A stretch of DNA of 64,000 bases from CBDATB01 sp965199745 (GTDB taxonomy: Bacteria > Bacteroidota > Bacteroidia > Cytophagales > Flammeovirgaceae): NCBI GenBank assembly GCA_965199745.1, contig CBDATB010000015.1, positions 124,001-188,000 of the forward strand, read 5' to 3'. This document shows positions 45,088-53,487 of the stretch, piece by piece. Position numbers and translations under genes: made by a program. The notes below the pieces were generated by a model. The model did no database searches. It saw only the letters and a list, made by a program, of their open reading frames with translations, and was not told the DNA's origin. The first letter of the stretch is position 1, and every line of letters begins with the position of its first letter.

Positions 45088-48000
45088 TTAGTTATTTAAC
45101 TGCAATAATCGGGGTTTCTGGCGATTAATAGTTATTAGGATGTAGTTTTGATTTTTGATATTTAGAGGCAAAAACTGCTTGACATCTCCGCGCAGCATCA
45201 GTCCAGCTTGACGATTAGGGATTTTTTCAAAAACCCCATTTCCTGTATTGAATAAAACATATCCAAAGCCAGCATCGAGCTTTGAAAATTGTGGCATAAA
45301 CCCAGAGTCATTGCCCGCTAAAATCAAATCGTTATGACCGTCGTTGTTCAAGTCTGTGCAATAAATATCGCAAATACAAGAAAACTGTACTTCCTTAGGA
45401 AGTGCTTTTACAATAAACTGACCGTTTCCATCATTGATTGCAATACTCGATTTAAACCAGTTGGCCTCATAAACGAAAGCTTTATCGATTAGCGACTCAG
45501 GAAAAAGCTCTTGAATAGGCTTTACAGCAAAATCTGCATGTTTCAAATTTTGTTTTTTCAGACTGACAATTTGCCGTGTAAGTTCTCTTTTCAAAGGCAC
45601 TGTCATATCCTTACCATCTATATTTCGAGTAATAATTTTTTCTGTTGTTCCGTTATTATCAAAATCTAGTACCCAAAGTTTAGCAGGTGCTTCTGCTGTG
45701 CCGGTAAAATAAAAATTTTCACCGCGATTGCCCATAATTAAGTCTTGGTCACCGTCGCCATCTACGTCGTCGTGTTCAACAGCATACCACCAACCCGAAT
45801 AATTAGAGAGATTAGTAGTGAATTGCCGGAATCTTTTGTTTTTTATTTCAAAAACCTTTGGGCTAAACCATTCTCCTACTATGACTAATTCTGGAATACC
45901 ACTTCCTGTTATATCTACTAAGGTAGCATCTGTTACCATACCTAAATCTGAAAAATCAGGTGCGTAACGATAGCTGATATCGCGAAATTTAGCTTTGCCC
46001 ACATTTTCATACAAAAAGCTTTTAGGCATTTGACCATATTGCCCTGGCACACTGCGGCTACCAACAAAAAGATCTATATCACTGTCGCCGTCAAAATCAA
46101 AAGGAAGTACTACCGAAGTGTTGAAACCATTGACAGTAAGTGCTTTAGGGAGTACAGTAAAATTTCCTTTTCCGTCATTTAGGTAAATTCTATCTTGCAT
46201 GAGCCTAGCTCCCAGGCGATGATTATTTCCACCCGAACCGACAAAAATATCTAAGTCTCCATCTGCATCTGCATCAAAAAAAGCTATGGCCGTATCTTCA
46301 AAGTAGGAATCCCTTTCAAAAATTGCAATATTACTTTTGACAAAACCTGTGGATGTTTGCAAGTACAGCTGACTGGAGAAGCCACTAGCTGCTCCTATAA
46401 AGACATCTTCTAGAGCATCGCCATTCACATCACCTACGGCAGCCTTAGGTCCTTCTTGCGAAAGCATGCGTATAATCAATCCTTCCTGAAAAAAATCGAT
46501 ATATCGGTCTTCTTTATGGCTTTGAAAAGGTACTTCTTCAGGGGGTTTTTCTACCAATATAGGTTTTGCTATATTCTTATCAGATGGTTCACTGAGTGTT
46601 GTTTTAGCAAAATTTTTATAATCTATGAGTAGAGTAGTATCTATGGGGACGTCTCTCAAAATAGACTGTGTTTTGTCAGGCCAAACAATAATCAATGAGT
46701 CGGGTTTTATGTTTTCTTCCAAGCCAAAAATAATCTTGTATTCAACAGAGGATTGGAACCCGCGCGTAGGAATGAGTTGCGTTGTCATTTGCATTTGAGT
46801 ACAATACAAAGAGACTTTTGCACCAATAGCATAGGTATTTTTTGCAGAGCCTTTTAATTGAATTTTCAAGTAGTGGCGTTCGAAAAATGTATTTGTTTTA
46901 TTTCTGTAAATAAAAGCTTCTTGGTTCAGATTATTCACTACTATATCCAAATCACCGTCGTTGTCTAAGTCGGCGTAGGCAGCACCATTAGAAAAAGAAG
47001 GTGTATGAAAGCCCCAGTCTGTACCTACTTCATCGAAAGTGAGGTCTCGATTATTTTTAAACAATTTATTGCGCTGTGGGCTAGAGGGCATTTTTTCTGC
47101 GATTTTTTCCATTTCTTCTTTTTTTCCTGTCAAAACCATTTTTTGCACAATATCGTTGGCAAAAAAGTCGATAAAATCTTGGTCTGTTACGTCTTGGTAT
47201 ACGCCATTGCACACATAAATATCTCTGTAACCGTCATTGTCTGCATCAAACATCAAAGCACCCCAACTCCAATCGGAAGCAGATACGCCACTAAACCAAG
47301 CAATTTCGCTGAAAGATTGATCTTGATTATTGAGCTGTAGTGTGTTGTGCATATATTGATGGTAAAAATCTCTTTGCAACTTAGTCAGATAGACGTTATA
47401 ATTTTCAAAAGCAGTAATTGTTTTGAGTCGGTATTCGTCGCTGGGAAGCATTTCTGTTACAAATACTTCAGGGTAGCCATCGTTATTAATATCGGCCATA
47501 TCTGCTCCCATAGAGGACAGGCTCAGGTGATTCATTGCGTTTTTTATCTCTTCTTTGAAAGTTCCATCTCCTTGATTGAGGTATAGGTAGTCGCGTTCAA
47601 AAAAGTCATTAGAAACATACATATCGGGCAGATAATCTCGGTTAATATCTCCGATAGTAATACCCAAACCAAATCCTATCAAGCTAGTATAAATCCCTGC
47701 TTGTGTGGTAACGTCGGTGAATTTTCCATCATCATTTCTCAGTAATTTGTCTCCGCCTCCTTTCAAAAAATCTTTCACTGGCCAATCCTGAGCATCTAAA
47801 TCTCTTTTGTTACTGTAATTGAGCGTATTAACAGGAATAAAGCTATTGTTTAAAATATAAACATCTAAGTCGCCGTCCAGGTCGTAGTCGAAAAAGGCGG
47901 CATGGGTGGTATAGCCATTTTCGTTCAAACCATATTTAGCGGCTTCCTCTCGAAAAGTCAAATCACCCTGATTAATAAACAACTCGTTTTCACGGTCGTC

Positions 48001-48405
48001 GCCTTTTACAAAACCGGCATTGCAAACGTAAATATCGAGCAAGTCATCGAAATTAATGTCAGCCATTACTACACCAGTACTCCATGCCTTGCTACCTGCT
48101 ACTTTTGACGATTCGGTAATATCCTCAAAACGAAGATTTCCTTTATTCAGGTACAGCTTATTGTTACCTAGGTTACTGGTTAGGTAAATATCTGCCAAGC
48201 CGTCATTATTTACATCGCCTAAAGCAACCCCACCGCCATTATAAAAATTGCGGTAGCTAAATATATTAAAATCTTCTGTATTTTGTATTGTATTTATAAA
48301 GCGGACTCCCGAATCCTCTGGCGATATTCTTTCAAATAGTTTATTACTTTGTTCAGAAGTGCAAGCAAAAACAAGTGATAGGATGGAAATAGTAATTTTT
48401 TTCAT
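45088..48405 (-). CDS. FG-GAP/VCBS and ASPIC/UnbV repeat lipoprotein 1
   Basis: 1105 aa, a tandem paralogue of the next gene with the same domain order and nearly the same length, but well diverged. Lipobox LSLVFACTSEQ. Blades include DVNNDGLADIYLT, DFDGDSDIDLFVG and DVDGDGDQDLIMG; the ASPIC domain carries NTYAIGAKVSLYCTQ and TRGFQSSVEYKIIFGLE. Calcium is expected to stabilise the propellers. A strong hairpin lies between susD and this gene, so its expression may be partly uncoupled from susCD. Confidence 0.9.
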   Translation of the reverse strand: MKKITISILSLVFACTSEQSNKLFERISPEDSGVRFINTIQNTEDFNIFSYRNFYNGGGVALGDVNNDGLADIYLTSNLGNNKLYLNKGNLRFEDITESSKVAGSKAWSTGVVMADINFDDLLDIYVCNAGFVKGDDRENELFINQGDLTFREEAAKYGLNENGYTTHAAFFDYDLDGDLDVYILNNSFIPVNTLNYSNKRDLDAQDWPVKDFLKGGGDKLLRNDDGKFTDVTTQAGIYTSLIGFGLGITIGDINRDYLPDMYVSNDFFERDYLYLNQGDGTFKEEIKNAMNHLSLSSMGADMADINNDGYPEVFVTEMLPSDEYRLKTITAFENYNVYLTKLQRDFYHQYMHNTLQLNNQDQSFSEIAWFSGVSASDWSWGALMFDADNDGYRDIYVCNGVYQDVTDQDFIDFFANDIVQKMVLTGKKEEMEKIAEKMPSSPQRNKLFKNNRDLTFDEVGTDWGFHTPSFSNGAAYADLDNDGDLDIVVNNLNQEAFIYRNKTNTFFERHYLKIQLKGSAKNTYAIGAKVSLYCTQMQMTTQLIPTRGFQSSVEYKIIFGLEENIKPDSLIIVWPDKTQSILRDVPIDTTLLIDYKNFAKTTLSEPSDKNIAKPILVEKPPEEVPFQSHKEDRYIDFFQEGLIIRMLSQEGPKAAVGDVNGDALEDVFIGAASGFSSQLYLQTSTGFVKSNIAIFERDSYFEDTAIAFFDADADGDLDIFVGSGGNNHRLGARLMQDRIYLNDGKGNFTVLPKALTVNGFNTSVVLPFDFDGDSDIDLFVGSRSVPGQYGQMPKSFLYENVGKAKFRDISYRYAPDFSDLGMVTDATLVDITGSGIPELVIVGEWFSPKVFEIKNKRFRQFTTNLSNYSGWWYAVEHDDVDGDGDQDLIMGNRGENFYFTGTAEAPAKLWVLDFDNNGTTEKIITRNIDGKDMTVPLKRELTRQIVSLKKQNLKHADFAVKPIQELFPESLIDKAFVYEANWFKSSIAINDGNGQFIVKALPKEVQFSCICDIYCTDLNNDGHNDLILAGNDSGFMPQFSKLDAGFGYVLFNTGNGVFEKIPNRQAGLMLRGDVKQFLPLNIKNQNYILITINRQKPRLLQLNN

Positions 48406-48465
48406 AGAGGTATATGCTTAAAAAGTAACTTAACACATTCTATATACCAGAATACACTACGGTAA

Positions 48466-48503
48466 GAAAAAACAGGACACCTGTGAGAGTGTCCTGTTTT
48501 TTC
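48466..48503. terminator. Bidirectional-looking terminator between susD and the FG-GAP genes
   Basis: A 15-bp perfect stem (48466-48480 with 48489-48503) encloses an 8-nt loop and includes A and T runs on both sides. It lies 26 nt downstream of the susD stop and 60 nt before the next start. It should end or attenuate susCD transcripts before the FG-GAP genes. Confidence 0.9.
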
Positions 48504-48528
48504 ATGTCGGCAATTAATAATGTGTATA

Positions 48529-50046
48529 TTAGTAGCCGGGGTTTTGATCAAGGTTAGGAACTAGAGCAAGTTCAGTAGTGGGGATAGGGAATAATAACCT
48601 TTCTGAACCGGAAGCAGGTTTTTCGTTCCAAGCATCAAGGAATTTACCGAAACGAATTAAGTCTTGGCGGCGATGACCTTCCCAGTATAACTCAAAGCCA
48701 CGCTCATCCAATATAGCATCCAGATCTATAGAGGTAAGTTGTTCAGCACCCCTAACAATTCTTATACTATTCACTATCGTTAAAGCTTGAGCGTCGCCCC
48801 CACCGAGTCTCAGGATAGCTTCTGCCTGCATCAATAGTACGTCGGCATATCTATAAAATACATAATCATTGTCCACGTCATCACCATTATTATAATCGAT
48901 AGGATATTTAATTACACGAACGCCCGTTACTTCAAGGTTATCACCTGATTCCTGAATAGCCACTTCCTTAGTAAAATTAAGTAAGTTACCTTTTCTATCC
49001 TCAACATTGGCACCGTTTTGGTCTACTTGCTGACCTTCAAGGAAACCGGCTTTTACTCCCGAAATATTTGTCATACCCTCATAGGTGGCTTCTCTTCGCG
49101 AATCGTTAGGATCGTCGAATTTGTCGTAGAAATCGGCAATAGTAGCAAAACCATTCCACCCACTTGGGTTTTGGTTATAATGAAGGGTGCAGAACCACCT
49201 AGAACGAACGCTGTTACCACTACCGGAAGGAGTGCCAGCCTCATTGCGATAGGTAAATATTAGTTCATTAGATATTTGATCATTGGTAGGAGCAAAGTTA
49301 TCGAAATAGTTAGTAGTGAGTGAGTAATCATTACTACCAATAATTTCAGTAGCTAAATCAATTACGCGCGTCATATCATCAGTAGGAAAGGCGGGGGATT
49401 GACGGTTTAAGAAAGTACCTCTGTTTAGGTAAAGTTTCATTAAAAGTACTTTTGCTGCATCGGGGTTTGCCACGTGGGCGTCACCTTCGGGCAGATCATC
49501 CATTATTTCACCTACTTCACTAATAATAAAATCCATTGCTTCGGCGGTGCTAAGTACCGTTATTGACTGAGTAAAGTCTTCAACATCTTCTCTGTAAGCG
49601 ACTTGTCCCCATCCATCTACCAGAGAAAACATTGCAAAAGCTCTTAGAAATCTTGCTTGAGCCTTCTCGGCAGCGGTAGCACCTATATTATCTCTCAACA
49701 AGTCAGTTGCGTTGAATATAATACGAGACAGTTCAGAATAAGTATTGCCCAAAAATGAATGGTCTGCATCCCATTGGTGATTATGCAATACGCGCCAAAC
49801 GCCATTATCGTCCCAGTCGGGACCGCGAGTAGGGCCTATAGTTTCGTCAGATGTATGTTGTTGAGCTGCCCAAAACCTAGACTGATCCTGATAAGGCATC
49901 CGAAGAGATTCGTAAAGACCTTGTAATAAAGCACTTGATTCGGGTGCATCAACCTCAGTAAGATTGTCATTGACAGACTCTTCAAACTTGCACCCCCAAA
50001 GGAGTATCATGAACATGAAGAATAAATATATATTTTTAGTTTTCAT
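48529..50046 (-). CDS. susD: RagB/SusD-family nutrient-binding lipoprotein
   Basis: 505 aa. Lipobox FMILLWGCKF. The TPR-like SusD core is seen in NATDLLRDNIGATAAEKAQA, ARFLRAFAMFSLVDGWGQV, and the C-terminal DVLLMQAEAILRLGG and DERGFELYWEGHRRQDLIRF, the last being a family hallmark. SusD caps the SusC barrel on the cell surface and captures the nutrient. No glycoside hydrolase or peptidase lies in the cluster, so the nutrient cannot be inferred. It starts 34 bp after susC. Confidence 0.94.
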   Translation of the reverse strand: MKTKNIYLFFMFMILLWGCKFEESVNDNLTEVDAPESSALLQGLYESLRMPYQDQSRFWAAQQHTSDETIGPTRGPDWDDNGVWRVLHNHQWDADHSFLGNTYSELSRIIFNATDLLRDNIGATAAEKAQARFLRAFAMFSLVDGWGQVAYREDVEDFTQSITVLSTAEAMDFIISEVGEIMDDLPEGDAHVANPDAAKVLLMKLYLNRGTFLNRQSPAFPTDDMTRVIDLATEIIGSNDYSLTTNYFDNFAPTNDQISNELIFTYRNEAGTPSGSGNSVRSRWFCTLHYNQNPSGWNGFATIADFYDKFDDPNDSRREATYEGMTNISGVKAGFLEGQQVDQNGANVEDRKGNLLNFTKEVAIQESGDNLEVTGVRVIKYPIDYNNGDDVDNDYVFYRYADVLLMQAEAILRLGGGDAQALTIVNSIRIVRGAEQLTSIDLDAILDERGFELYWEGHRRQDLIRFGKFLDAWNEKPASGSERLLFPIPTTELALVPNLDQNPGY

Positions 50047-50079
50047 TAGTTTTATTTTATTTAGTGAATAAGTTTTTAA

Positions 50080-53034
50080 TTAAAATGAGGCACTTACCCC
50101 AAAGATAAAGGTTCTAGGAGTTGGGTAAGCTGTGTACTCTATACCGAGCGAAGGAACATCACCGGCACCGGAATTTACTGTATTAACCTCAGGGTCAAAG
50201 CCGCTGTAATTGGTTATTAAAAATAAGTTTTGTCCTGTGAAATAAACTCTTGTATTCCTAACTACTCCTCCTATGTCGCCTATATTGTAACCAACAGTTA
50301 AATTAGCAGCTTTCAGAAAATCCCCGTTCTCTAAATAGCGTGTAGAAGCTGCTACCGGATTGGCAGTACTTTCTTGGACGCTTCCTCCCAATAAATTAGC
50401 AGCGATATTTCTAGTTCCTAGGTTGCCGATAGGCAGCACAGTATTTGCAGTATTATTGTAGATTTGGTGTCCGAAGGCTCCATATAAGTTCGCACTGAAA
50501 TCTAAGTCTTTATAACGCAAAGATGTATTGATACCCAATAATAGACTAGGATTAGGATCTCCCGACAATGCCAGAGTACCTTCATTAGCAAAGGTAGCTA
50601 CGCCGTCGGAGTTGAGTCCCTCATATTGCCTCAAAAAGAAACTATGCAGGGGTTGGCCATCTTCAAAGCGTTGGATAAAAGTACCGCTAATGCCCTGACC
50701 GAACAGCCCTCCGGTGATGAGTGGTTCTTCAGTAGAGCGAGTGAACTTGTTACTGATAAAGGTAGCGTTAACGCCCAAATTCCAGGTAATATCATTTTTG
50801 TCTATTACCACGCCATTTAACAGTATTTCTATGCCTGTGTTATTAACTTCTGCATTTTCTAAATTCTCCCACAAGCGTCCGTCACCAGGTCCGAAAGCGA
50901 CAATACTAGGATATAGTAAATCAGTAGTAGTTTTATTAAACCATTCTACAGAACCGTAAAGGCGAGAGTTAAACAGCGCGAAGTCCACTCCAGCATTTAA
51001 GGTAGTAGTAGTTTCCCACACTAAGCTGGGGTTTGCAAAAGTTTGCCTTGAAGCAGCTTGTCCATCATCTAAACTAAAGTTTGCCTGAGACCTACCAGCA
51101 GGAAATTCTTGGTTACCAAGCTGACCCCAACCGAGCCGCAATTTCAACTCATCAAAAATATTTAGCGGAAGGCTTTTGTGAATATTCCAAGCAGCAGCCA
51201 CTGAGGGGAATAAACCAAACTGATTGCCCGAAGAGAGTCGGGTTGAACCGTCGTAACGTACAGTACCTGTAATGATATATTTCTCATCTATATTTACTAT
51301 AGCTCTTGCAAAAGTAGATGACAATTGTGCGTCGGGTTCTTGAAAAGAAGAAATATCTCTAGTACTGGTAGTGGTTCCTCTCAAAAAAGGTACTAATGAG
51401 CTTCTGATATCGCTGGGAAAATCCCTTCCCTGCATGCCTATTCCTCTATTTGCAAAGCTAATATATTCGTATCCTACGATAGCATTCAAATTGATAGTTG
51501 AAGTTAGGGCTTTGTTAAAATTCAAAGTAGTAGTGGCTTGCTGTGTAGTCAGTGAGTTATTGCCGTAAAAGGCAACACCTCTGTCTTCAACATTTTGGAT
51601 ATTAATAAAACCGAGAGTAGAGGTTTCTCTTACGCCCACGCTGTGATTTATGCCATAAAAGAATTTGAGATCTAAGCCATCAATAATTTTGAAGCTAGGT
51701 GAGATGCTTCCGAGTACAGTAGTGATATTTGCCTGATCTTCGTAAGCAGCTAAGGCAGCCACAGGGTTAATGGTTGTAGAACCCGTCAGAATATTCAAGC
51801 TGCCATCATCATTACGAAGCGGTTGGGTAGGGTTCCATTGTAGTGCTTGAGCAATTATATCACCAGTAAAGTCTGCATTATTTGAGTTAGGAGGTAAGAT
51901 TTCTGTAGTATGCGTAGCAAAAAGGTTGTAATCAATTCTCAATCGATCATCTAAAAAGCCGTGAGAAGCACTGATATTACTGGTATATTTTTTCAGCCTG
52001 CTCTCCAACAGAATACCCTCTTGGTCCAGATAGCCCAGCGATATTCTGTAAGAACTATTTTCAGTACCTCCGCTGATGGAAAGGTTATAGTTACTTGTAA
52101 TGGCGGTTCGGGTAATCTCACCAAAAGGGTCAACATTAGCACCGCCGTCAGAATTATCAGTAATAGCAATATCGTACTGGTTTAGTGCGGCTCTGTATTG
52201 TGCGGCATCCAATACGTCTATGGTTCTAAGCGTTGAACCGACACCTACATAAGCTCCAAATTCAATTCTGGGAGTACCGGAGAGACCTCTTTTGGTGTTG
52301 ATAAGCACTACGCCATTAGCAGCCCTCGACCCATAAATACCTGCTCCAGAAGCATCTTTGAGTATGGTGATTGACTCAATGTCGGCAGGGTTAATATAAT
52401 TTAGTGGGTTAGCACCTGGTGTATTACCACCCACAATATCTATTGAACCAGGTCTTGAGGAATTTCCACTCAATGCAAACCCGTCTATTACAAACAAAGG
52501 ATTATTTCCCGCACGAATAGAAGAATTACCTCTTATGTTGATGGTAGAAGCAGCACCGGGTTGTCCGCTATTTTGGGTAACTTGCACGCCGGTTACTTTA
52601 CCGCGAATCAATTGGTCGGGAGCTACATTAATACCTTTGTTGAAATCTTCCTTGCCAATAGCCACTACAGCACCGGTCAAATCAGATTTTTTTACTGCTC
52701 CATAGCCAATAACCACCAACTCTTCAAGCTGTGTAACATCAGGTTGCATCTGCAGATCGATAATTGACCGAGTACCTACGGATACTTCCTGAGAAATATA
52801 GCTTACATAACTGTAAACCAAAGTAGCACCGTTGGGCGTACTCAAGCTATACTTGCCATCTAGGTCGGCTGTAGTACCTGTTGTAGTACCTTTGACTACA
52901 ACGCTTACACCGGGCAGGCCTTGCCCATTTTCGTCTGTGATTGTTCCGCTAACAGTACGCTGTGCATACGCAAAACTAGTACCTAGTACGAATGCTGTGA
53001 ATACCAAAAGCGTTAATACGTAGTTTTTCTTCAT
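50080..53034 (-). CDS. susC: SusC/RagA-family TonB-dependent outer membrane transporter
   Basis: 984 aa. A signal peptide (residues 1-24, ending FAYAQ) is followed by a carboxypeptidase-regulatory-like domain (TVSGTITDENGQGLPGVSVV). Next are the TonB box region LEELVVIGYGAVKKSDLTGA and the plug with VTQNSGQPGAASTINIRGNS, then a long beta-barrel ending RTFIFGVSASF. SusC forms a gated pore that takes up the ligand held by SusD, powered by TonB. It is the first gene of the cluster; a large intergenic region with a structured element lies upstream. Confidence 0.95.
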   Translation of the reverse strand: MKKNYVLTLLVFTAFVLGTSFAYAQRTVSGTITDENGQGLPGVSVVVKGTTTGTTADLDGKYSLSTPNGATLVYSYVSYISQEVSVGTRSIIDLQMQPDVTQLEELVVIGYGAVKKSDLTGAVVAIGKEDFNKGINVAPDQLIRGKVTGVQVTQNSGQPGAASTINIRGNSSIRAGNNPLFVIDGFALSGNSSRPGSIDIVGGNTPGANPLNYINPADIESITILKDASGAGIYGSRAANGVVLINTKRGLSGTPRIEFGAYVGVGSTLRTIDVLDAAQYRAALNQYDIAITDNSDGGANVDPFGEITRTAITSNYNLSISGGTENSSYRISLGYLDQEGILLESRLKKYTSNISASHGFLDDRLRIDYNLFATHTTEILPPNSNNADFTGDIIAQALQWNPTQPLRNDDGSLNILTGSTTINPVAALAAYEDQANITTVLGSISPSFKIIDGLDLKFFYGINHSVGVRETSTLGFINIQNVEDRGVAFYGNNSLTTQQATTTLNFNKALTSTINLNAIVGYEYISFANRGIGMQGRDFPSDIRSSLVPFLRGTTTSTRDISSFQEPDAQLSSTFARAIVNIDEKYIITGTVRYDGSTRLSSGNQFGLFPSVAAAWNIHKSLPLNIFDELKLRLGWGQLGNQEFPAGRSQANFSLDDGQAASRQTFANPSLVWETTTTLNAGVDFALFNSRLYGSVEWFNKTTTDLLYPSIVAFGPGDGRLWENLENAEVNNTGIEILLNGVVIDKNDITWNLGVNATFISNKFTRSTEEPLITGGLFGQGISGTFIQRFEDGQPLHSFFLRQYEGLNSDGVATFANEGTLALSGDPNPSLLLGINTSLRYKDLDFSANLYGAFGHQIYNNTANTVLPIGNLGTRNIAANLLGGSVQESTANPVAASTRYLENGDFLKAANLTVGYNIGDIGGVVRNTRVYFTGQNLFLITNYSGFDPEVNTVNSGAGDVPSLGIEYTAYPTPRTFIFGVSASF

Positions 53035-53155
53035 TTTTTAAAGATGTTAAGTTAATAAATAAAAAGTTTAAACAAAAAAGTAGTTTCTAGTTTCAAAAAC
53101 AAGAACAGTGAAGAATAAAATATCGAATAGACCGAGGTGAAATATTTGAAAGCAT

Positions 53156-53280
53156 GTTGCCAACCGAAACACAATTATGTACACATCAAGCAGGCTCGCC
53201 AGTTGGTAGACCATCTAGCCACAGCGCAAGCGGTGAACTGGCTTTACGCTGCACTCCTGTGAAAACAGGACGAGACTAAT
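53156..53280 (+). ncRNA. Putative structured RNA element, copy A
   Basis: The blocks, in order, are: GTTGCCAAC (53156-53164); CTCG (53195-53198), which can pair with CGAG (53271-53274); a 7-bp helix GCCAGTT/AACTGGC (53198-53204 with 53236-53242) holding an inner hairpin with GCAA loop; CTTTACGCTG (53242-53251); a 6-bp hairpin TCCTGT-GAAA-ACAGGA (53255-53270); and GAGACTAA (53272-53279). Two GNRA tetraloops in this orientation suggest plus-strand RNA. The element lies between divergent susC and proS and upstream of the proS promoter. A diverged copy with compensating helix changes lies at 14741-14916. No coding frame spans it. Confidence 0.5.
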
Positions 53281-53426
53281 AACAAAGGTGAGTAATTAAT
53301 TTAATATTTCAAAACCTTTAAAAAAAATTATTTGATTCGGGTTCAAGCCGACAATTTATCATATTTGCTTTACCCATCACTCGTTTTATCCTAAGTTTGC
53401 CAACACAAAAAACTTACACATAGTAT

Positions 53427-53457
53427 TTTGCAAGTTCTTCCAGCGCATCTACTTTTG
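53427..53457 (+). promoter_or_regulatory. Promoter of proS, exact Bacteroidota consensus
   Basis: TTTG (53427-53430), exactly 19 nt, then TACTTTTG (53450-53457): a full match to TTTG-N19-TAnnTTTG recognised by the Bacteroidota primary sigma factor. Transcription would start near 53464, leaving a leader of about 24 nt before the ATG at 53488. Confidence 0.8.
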
Positions 53458-53487
53458 CATTTTTTCAACCATCAATCATGAATTGAG

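Noticed and set aside
53190..53245. tRNA-like words (AGTTGGTAGA followed later by GGTTCAAGCC)
   Set aside because: The D-loop-like and T-loop-like words lie more than 100 nt apart, with no acceptor or anticodon stem; the segment is better explained by the three-helix element.
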